A stretch of DNA of 64,000 bases. Origin: Nocardioides sp. 503. Its GTDB lineage: Bacteria; Actinomycetota; Actinomycetes; Propionibacteriales; Nocardioidaceae. Under the pieces are notes generated by a model, which was not told the origin of the DNA, did no database searches, and saw nothing but the letters and a program-made list of their open reading frames with translations. A program made the position numbers and the translations under genes. The DNA is taken from positions 744,001-808,000 of the forward strand of contig NZ_SPUI01000002.1 of NCBI RefSeq assembly GCF_004522095.1. The letters run 5' to 3'. Shown here piece by piece: positions 60,028-64,000 of the stretch (the stretch's first letter is position 1; each line of letters begins with the position of its first letter).

Positions 60028-62739
60028 GTGAGCGCCGAGCCGACAGAGGAGACCGTGGTTCCGAGCGCGCCTCGCCACTGGGAGGCCGACGTCCTGCTCC
60101 GCGACGGGCGCACCGCGCACATCCGTCCCATCCAGCCGGAGGACGCCGAGCTGCTCGTGGAGTTCTACTCCCGGGTCTCCGACACGTCGAAGTACTACCG
60201 CTTCTTCAGCCCGATGCCGCTGCTCTCGGAGCGCGACGTCAAGCGGTTCACCCAGGTCGACCACCAGCAGCGCGTCGCCCTGGTCCTCATGCTGCAGGGC
60301 CGGATGATCGCGGTCGGACGCTTCGACGTCGTCCAGCCCGGCGAGGCCGAGGTCGCGTTCCTGGTGGAGGACGAGCACCACGGCCGCGGCATCGCGCAGC
60401 TGCTGCTCGAGCACCTGGCCCAGGCCGGGCGCGAGCGCGGGGTGGAGCGCTTCACCGCCGAGGTCCTGCCCGACAACCACCGGATGATCCAGACCTTCCG
60501 CGACGCCGGCTACCGCGTCGCCAGCGAGTACGACGAGGGCGTGCTCATGCTGGAGTTCTCCATCGACCCCACCGAGACCGCCATCGGGGTGATGCGTGGG
60601 CGCGAGCACCGAGCGGAGGCCGCCTCGATCGAGCGGTTCTTCAACCCGCGCTCGGTGGCCGTCATCGGCGCCAGCCGTCGCCAGGACACGATCGGCCAGG
60701 CGCTGGTGCGCAACCTCGTCACCGGCGACTACACGGGCCGCGTCTACGTCGTCAACCAGAGCGCCACGGCCGTCTCGGGCATGCCGGCCTACAAGTCCGT
60801 CGGCGAGATCCCCGACGACGTGGACGTCGCGATCGTGGCCGTCCCCGCCGAGGCCGTCGAGGACGTCGTGCTCGACTGCGCGGCCAAGGGCGTGCACGGG
60901 CTGATCGTCGTCTCCTCCGGCTTCGCCGAGACCGGCGACGAGGGCCGCAAGCGGCAGCGCCGTCTCGTCGGCCTCTCGCGCTCCTACGGGCTGCGCCTCA
61001 TCGGACCCAACTGCCTCGGCGTCATCAACACCGACCCCGCGGTCTCGGTCAACGCCTCGCTGTCCTCGGTGATGCCCGCGCGCGGCCGCGCCGGCTTCTT
61101 CTGCCAGTCCGGCGCCCTGGGCTCGGCGATCCTGGAGAAGGTCAAGAACCGCGGCCTGGGACTCTCGACGTTCGTCAGCGCCGGCAACCGCGCCGACGTC
61201 TCCGGCAACGACCTGCTGCAGTACTGGGAGGAGGACGACTCCACCGAGGTCGTCCTGCTCTACCTCGAGTCCATCGGAAACCCGCGCAAGTTCTCGCGCA
61301 TCGCGCGCCGGGTCTCGCTGCGCAAGCCGATCATCGCGGTGCGGTCGGGCCGCACGACGCAGGGCGTCCCGATGGGGCACGCCGTACGCCGGATCGCGGC
61401 GCCGCCGCAGGCGGTCGACGCGATGTTCCGCCAGGCCGGGGTGATCCAGGTGGACACGCTCGAGGAGATGTTCGACGTCGCCCAGCTGCTCGCCCACCAG
61501 CCGCTCCCGCGTGGTCGCCGGGTCGCCGTCGTCGGCAACTCCGACGCGCTGGGGCTGCTCGCGGTGGACGCGGCGGCCTCCGTCGGGCTGGTCGTCAACA
61601 AGTCGGTCGCCCTGGGCGCTGAGGCCACGGCCGACGACTTCGAGGACGCGCTCGACGCCGCCATCGACGACCCGGACATCGACTCGGTCATCGCGGTCTA
61701 CATCCCGCCGCTCAACGTCTCCGGCGAGGACGTCGCCAACGTGCTGGCGGCCGTGGGGGAGCAGTCCGACAAGCCGCTGGTGTCGTCCTTCCTCGGCGCC
61801 GAGGGGGTCCCCGAGCTCCTGCGGGTGCCCGACGTCGCCGGCTCCACGGCCGGACGAGGCTCGGTGCCGTCCTACCCCGCCGTCGAGGCGGCCGTCCGGG
61901 CGCTGGCGCGCGTCGTCGAGTACGCCGTGTGGCTGCGCACCCCCGACGGGCCCCACCCCGAGTCCGCGGACGTGGACCTCGGCGGGGCGCGCCGGCTCGT
62001 GACCGCGGCGCTGGCCGAGCACCCCCAGGGGGTGGCCCTCACGCCAGCGCAGACCGCCGAGCTGCTGGCCGCCTACGACATCCACCTCTGGGACTGCCGC
62101 TCCGCCAGCACGCTGCAGGAGGCGCAGGACGCCGCGCGCGAGCTCGGCTGGGACGTCGTGCTCAAGGCGACCTCCCACCCGCTGCGCGAGCGGCCGGACC
62201 TGGCCCACGTGTGGCGCAACATCGACACCCCCGACGAGATGAGTGACGCCTGGGAGACGCTCACCGAGCTCGTCGGCCAGCCGGAGACCGCCGGCTTCGT
62301 GGTGCAGAAGAACGCCCCTCCCGGCGTGCCTGTGGCGGTGCGCAGCATCGAGGACCCGCTGTTCGGGCCGGTGGTGTCGTTCGGGATCTCGGGGCCGATC
62401 ATCGAGCTGCTGGCCGACAAGTCCTACCGGATCCCGCCGCTGGGCGGTCGCGACGCCGCCGCCATGGTGCGCGAGGTCAAGAGCTCGCCGATGCTGTTCG
62501 GCTACCGCGGCGCCGACGTGGTCGACGTCGCCGAGATCGAGCGGCTGATCTCGCGCGTCGCCCAGCTGCAGAACGACCTGCCGCAGGTCAGCGCGCTCGA
62601 GCTCTCGCTGGTCCTGGCCGGCACCAGCGGCGCCAGCGTGCTCACCGCGGAGGCCCGCGTCGAGCCGGTCGCCGACCCCCGCTCCGACCTCTTCGTCCGG
62701 CGGATGCCCGAGCTGCCCGGCGACACGTTGCCCAGCTGA
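60028..62739 (+). CDS. Pat-type protein lysine acetyltransferase (GNAT + acyl-CoA synthetase ADP-forming domains)
   Basis: 903 residues. N-terminal GNAT (about 15-175; acetyl-CoA loop EDEHHGRGIAQLLLEHL), then CoA-binding (SVAVIGASRRQDTIG from about 207), CoA-ligase-like Rossmann (QSGALGSAIL and DVSGND) and C-terminal ATP-grasp domains (to about 880; ETAGFVVQK). The GNAT-first order is inverted relative to E. coli PatZ and Salmonella Pat; I recall the same order in Streptomyces PatA. Pat enzymes acetylate and silence acetyl-CoA synthetase and other metabolic enzymes. GTG 60028 gives the family start; a leaderless mRNA is suggested. It is divergent from parC. Confidence 0.9.
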   Translation: MSAEPTEETVVPSAPRHWEADVLLRDGRTAHIRPIQPEDAELLVEFYSRVSDTSKYYRFFSPMPLLSERDVKRFTQVDHQQRVALVLMLQGRMIAVGRFDVVQPGEAEVAFLVEDEHHGRGIAQLLLEHLAQAGRERGVERFTAEVLPDNHRMIQTFRDAGYRVASEYDEGVLMLEFSIDPTETAIGVMRGREHRAEAASIERFFNPRSVAVIGASRRQDTIGQALVRNLVTGDYTGRVYVVNQSATAVSGMPAYKSVGEIPDDVDVAIVAVPAEAVEDVVLDCAAKGVHGLIVVSSGFAETGDEGRKRQRRLVGLSRSYGLRLIGPNCLGVINTDPAVSVNASLSSVMPARGRAGFFCQSGALGSAILEKVKNRGLGLSTFVSAGNRADVSGNDLLQYWEEDDSTEVVLLYLESIGNPRKFSRIARRVSLRKPIIAVRSGRTTQGVPMGHAVRRIAAPPQAVDAMFRQAGVIQVDTLEEMFDVAQLLAHQPLPRGRRVAVVGNSDALGLLAVDAAASVGLVVNKSVALGAEATADDFEDALDAAIDDPDIDSVIAVYIPPLNVSGEDVANVLAAVGEQSDKPLVSSFLGAEGVPELLRVPDVAGSTAGRGSVPSYPAVEAAVRALARVVEYAVWLRTPDGPHPESADVDLGGARRLVTAALAEHPQGVALTPAQTAELLAAYDIHLWDCRSASTLQEAQDAARELGWDVVLKATSHPLRERPDLAHVWRNIDTPDEMSDAWETLTELVGQPETAGFVVQKNAPPGVPVAVRSIEDPLFGPVVSFGISGPIIELLADKSYRIPPLGGRDAAAMVREVKSSPMLFGYRGADVVDVAEIERLISRVAQLQNDLPQVSALELSLVLAGTSGASVLTAEARVEPVADPRSDLFVRRMPELPGDTLPS

Positions 62740-62796
62740 CACGCTGCCCGGCCGACACCGGTCCCGGTCCCGCGGGACTAGTGACAGACTGACGCC

Positions 62797-63384
62797 ATGC
62801 GCACCACCCGTACCGACGACCGCGACCGCACCGTGGAGCTCCGCAAGGCGATCGCCCGCACGGGCTACTACCCCGAGGTCGTGGCGGACGGGGTCGACGC
62901 GGCCGTCGCGGGCGAGCAGGTGCTGTCCTTCTACGTCCACCACGAGCCGACCTTCGAGCGCGACGAGGTACGCCGCCACCAGAGCGTCATCGTGCTGACC
63001 CCCTCGCGGCTGATCCTGGCCCACACCGACGAGCACGCCGGCGACGACCTCCTGCCCGAGCCCTACACCTCCACGTCCACGGAGGCGATCGCGCTGTCCG
63101 CGGTGAAGTCCGTGGTGGTCACCCGCATGACCGCCAACCCCACGTCGGGCCCGACCCCGCCGGCCGAGGCCGTCATGACCATCGGCTGGGGCGGCGTCAG
63201 CCGCATCGACCTGGAGCCGGCCGCCTGCGCCGACCCGGACTGCGACGCCGACCACGGCTACACCGGGGTCCTGGCCTCCGACGACTTCTCGCTGCGCGTC
63301 AGCGCCGCCGCCGACGGCGGCGAGGCCGTCGCCGGGCTGCTCTCCTTCGCCGAGACCCTGTCCGCGCGCACCCACGCCGGGTGA
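62797..63384 (+). CDS. DUF5998 family protein
   Basis: 195 residues, soluble, with blocks RKAIARTGYYPEVVADGVDAAVAG, LSFYVHHEPTFERDEVRRH (in parts), and a C-terminal CADPDCDADHGYTGVLASDDFSLRVSA region. DUF5998 is an actinobacterial family often found just upstream of an alkaline-phosphatase-superfamily gene, as here. ATG at 62797. The stop overlaps the next start in GTGA, so the two are coupled. Function unknown. Confidence 0.87.
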   Translation: MRTTRTDDRDRTVELRKAIARTGYYPEVVADGVDAAVAGEQVLSFYVHHEPTFERDEVRRHQSVIVLTPSRLILAHTDEHAGDDLLPEPYTSTSTEAIALSAVKSVVVTRMTANPTSGPTPPAEAVMTIGWGGVSRIDLEPAACADPDCDADHGYTGVLASDDFSLRVSAAADGGEAVAGLLSFAETLSARTHAG

Positions 63385-64000
63385 GCACCTTCCTCGAGCC
63401 CGCCTACGGGCGGCGCTCGCTGGGCGACGTCGTCCCGGCCGTCGCGGCCGCGCTGGGCGTGCCCGCTGCCGCGGAGCCCACGGGGCTGGTGCTGCCCGAC
63501 GCGGCGTCGTACGTCGTCTTCCTGATCGACGGCCTCGGCGCGCGCCTGCTCGAGCGCCACGCCCACGCCGCGCCGTACCTCTCGAGCCTGCTGGCCGGCC
63601 AGGAGCCGGGCACCGCGGGCGTGCCGTCCACCACGGCCACCAGCCTCACCTCGCTCGGGACCGGGCTCACTCCCGGCACCCACGGGATGGTCGGCTTCAC
63701 CTCACGGGTGCCGGGCACGGGCCGGCTGCTCAACGCGCTGTTCTGGGACCAGGACGTCGACCCCCGTGAGTGGCAGCCGCACGAGACGGCGTTCGCGCGG
63801 CTGCAGCGCGCGGGGGTGCCCGTCACGGTCGTCAACAAGCGGGAGTTCCGCGACAGCGGCCTGACGGTCGCGGCGCACCGCGGCGGTGACTTCGTCGGGG
63901 CCGACAAGGCCGGCGAGGGCATCGCGGCCGCCGTGGCCGCCTCGTCGGCGCGGCCCTCGCTGACCTACCTCTACGACGGCGACCTCGACTGGACCGGGCA
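63381..64000 (+). CDS. Alkaline phosphatase superfamily nucleotide pyrophosphatase/phosphodiesterase (partial)
   Basis: The first 206 codons lie in the window; the gene runs off the end. GTG at 63381, in a GTGA overlap with DUF5998. The residue pattern VVFLIDGLGARLLE near 44-57 gives the first metal-binding Asp, and GVPSTTATSLTSLGTG near 75-90 the nucleophile Thr. A further segment has HGMVGFTSRVPG and the downstream SLTYLYDGDLD. Family members hydrolyse phosphodiester or pyrophosphate bonds; there is no signal peptide in the visible part. Substrate unknown. Confidence 0.87.
   Translation, partial: MSTFLEPAYGRRSLGDVVPAVAAALGVPAAAEPTGLVLPDAASYVVFLIDGLGARLLERHAHAAPYLSSLLAGQEPGTAGVPSTTATSLTSLGTGLTPGTHGMVGFTSRVPGTGRLLNALFWDQDVDPREWQPHETAFARLQRAGVPVTVVNKREFRDSGLTVAAHRGGDFVGADKAGEGIAAAVAASSARPSLTYLYDGDLDWTG

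Noticed and set aside
59764..63375. A 1,203-codon open frame on the minus strand across parC and Pat
   Set aside because: It runs opposite two well-supported genes in different directions and encodes low-complexity sequence; a GC-skew shadow.
1..64000. tRNA, rRNA, CRISPR, insertion sequence or integrase genes
   Set aside because: I looked for tRNA-like clover-leaf ends, repeat-spacer arrays, transposase motifs and attachment repeats in the gaps and saw none.

Overview
The window is dense, very GC-rich (about 70% or more) DNA with strong G/C third-position codon bias and short intergenic gaps. The conserved genes (rpsA, coaE, two primary-type sigma factors, topoisomerase IV parE and parC, an inverted-order Pat acetyltransferase, DUF5998) point to a chromosome of an actinobacterium, most likely of the Nocardioidaceae (Nocardioides-like). 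That assignment rests on gene content and recognisable families, not on any search. I see no phage, insertion sequence, CRISPR array, tRNA or rRNA gene.

Region 1 (1-14.2 kb) is a cell-envelope glycan cluster: a condensation-domain protein, a SAM methyltransferase, a large AftD-type arabinofuranosyltransferase, two further large membrane proteins, a GT4 glycosyltransferase, a flippase, a 53-residue DUF2613 protein, a second methyltransferase and a DUF3068 membrane protein. From memory, the set resembles the Mycobacterium tuberculosis Rv0224c-Rv0228 genes plus aftD/Rv0236A, although Nocardioidaceae are not known to make mycolyl-arabinogalactan. Region 2 (14.2-17.8 kb) has small metabolic genes and a cold-shock gene. 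Region 3 (17.9-26 kb) has rpsA, a GlxA-type regulator, a secreted PQQ-type sugar dehydrogenase, coaE, a GNAT enzyme and a sigma factor.

Region 4 (26-40.4 kb) holds an oligopeptidase B, the pxpA and pxpBC 5-oxoprolinase genes (separated by a lipoprotein gene and the only gene-free stretch over 300 bp), dinB, a GCS2-type ligase, a universal stress protein and sigA. Region 5 (40.5-45.3 kb) holds a secreted SGNH hydrolase with a coupled TetR gene and several small membrane or secreted proteins. Region 6 (45.5-50.7 kb) has parE and a membrane/DUF4185 fusion divergent from a TetR gene. Region 7 (50.7-54.4 kb) is a stress-type island: PRC-barrel/DUF2382, membrane, apolipoprotein-like, DUF1469 and DUF3618 proteins, with promoter-like GNNT-N15/16-GGGTAC motifs. 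Region 8 (54.4-64 kb) has a beta-carbonic anhydrase, a parC-lprG-P55-type transporter operon, the Pat acetyltransferase, DUF5998, and a phosphodiesterase cut by the window end.

Most notable points: an arabinan-type cluster together with an LprG/P55-type lipid or lipoglycan export pair; three genes (aftD-like, methyltransferase, parE) whose best start codon appears to be non-standard (ATC or CTG); a 15-C homopolymer inside a methyltransferase gene; a nested palindromic element after the sugar dehydrogenase gene; and a set of stress-sigma-like promoter motifs.
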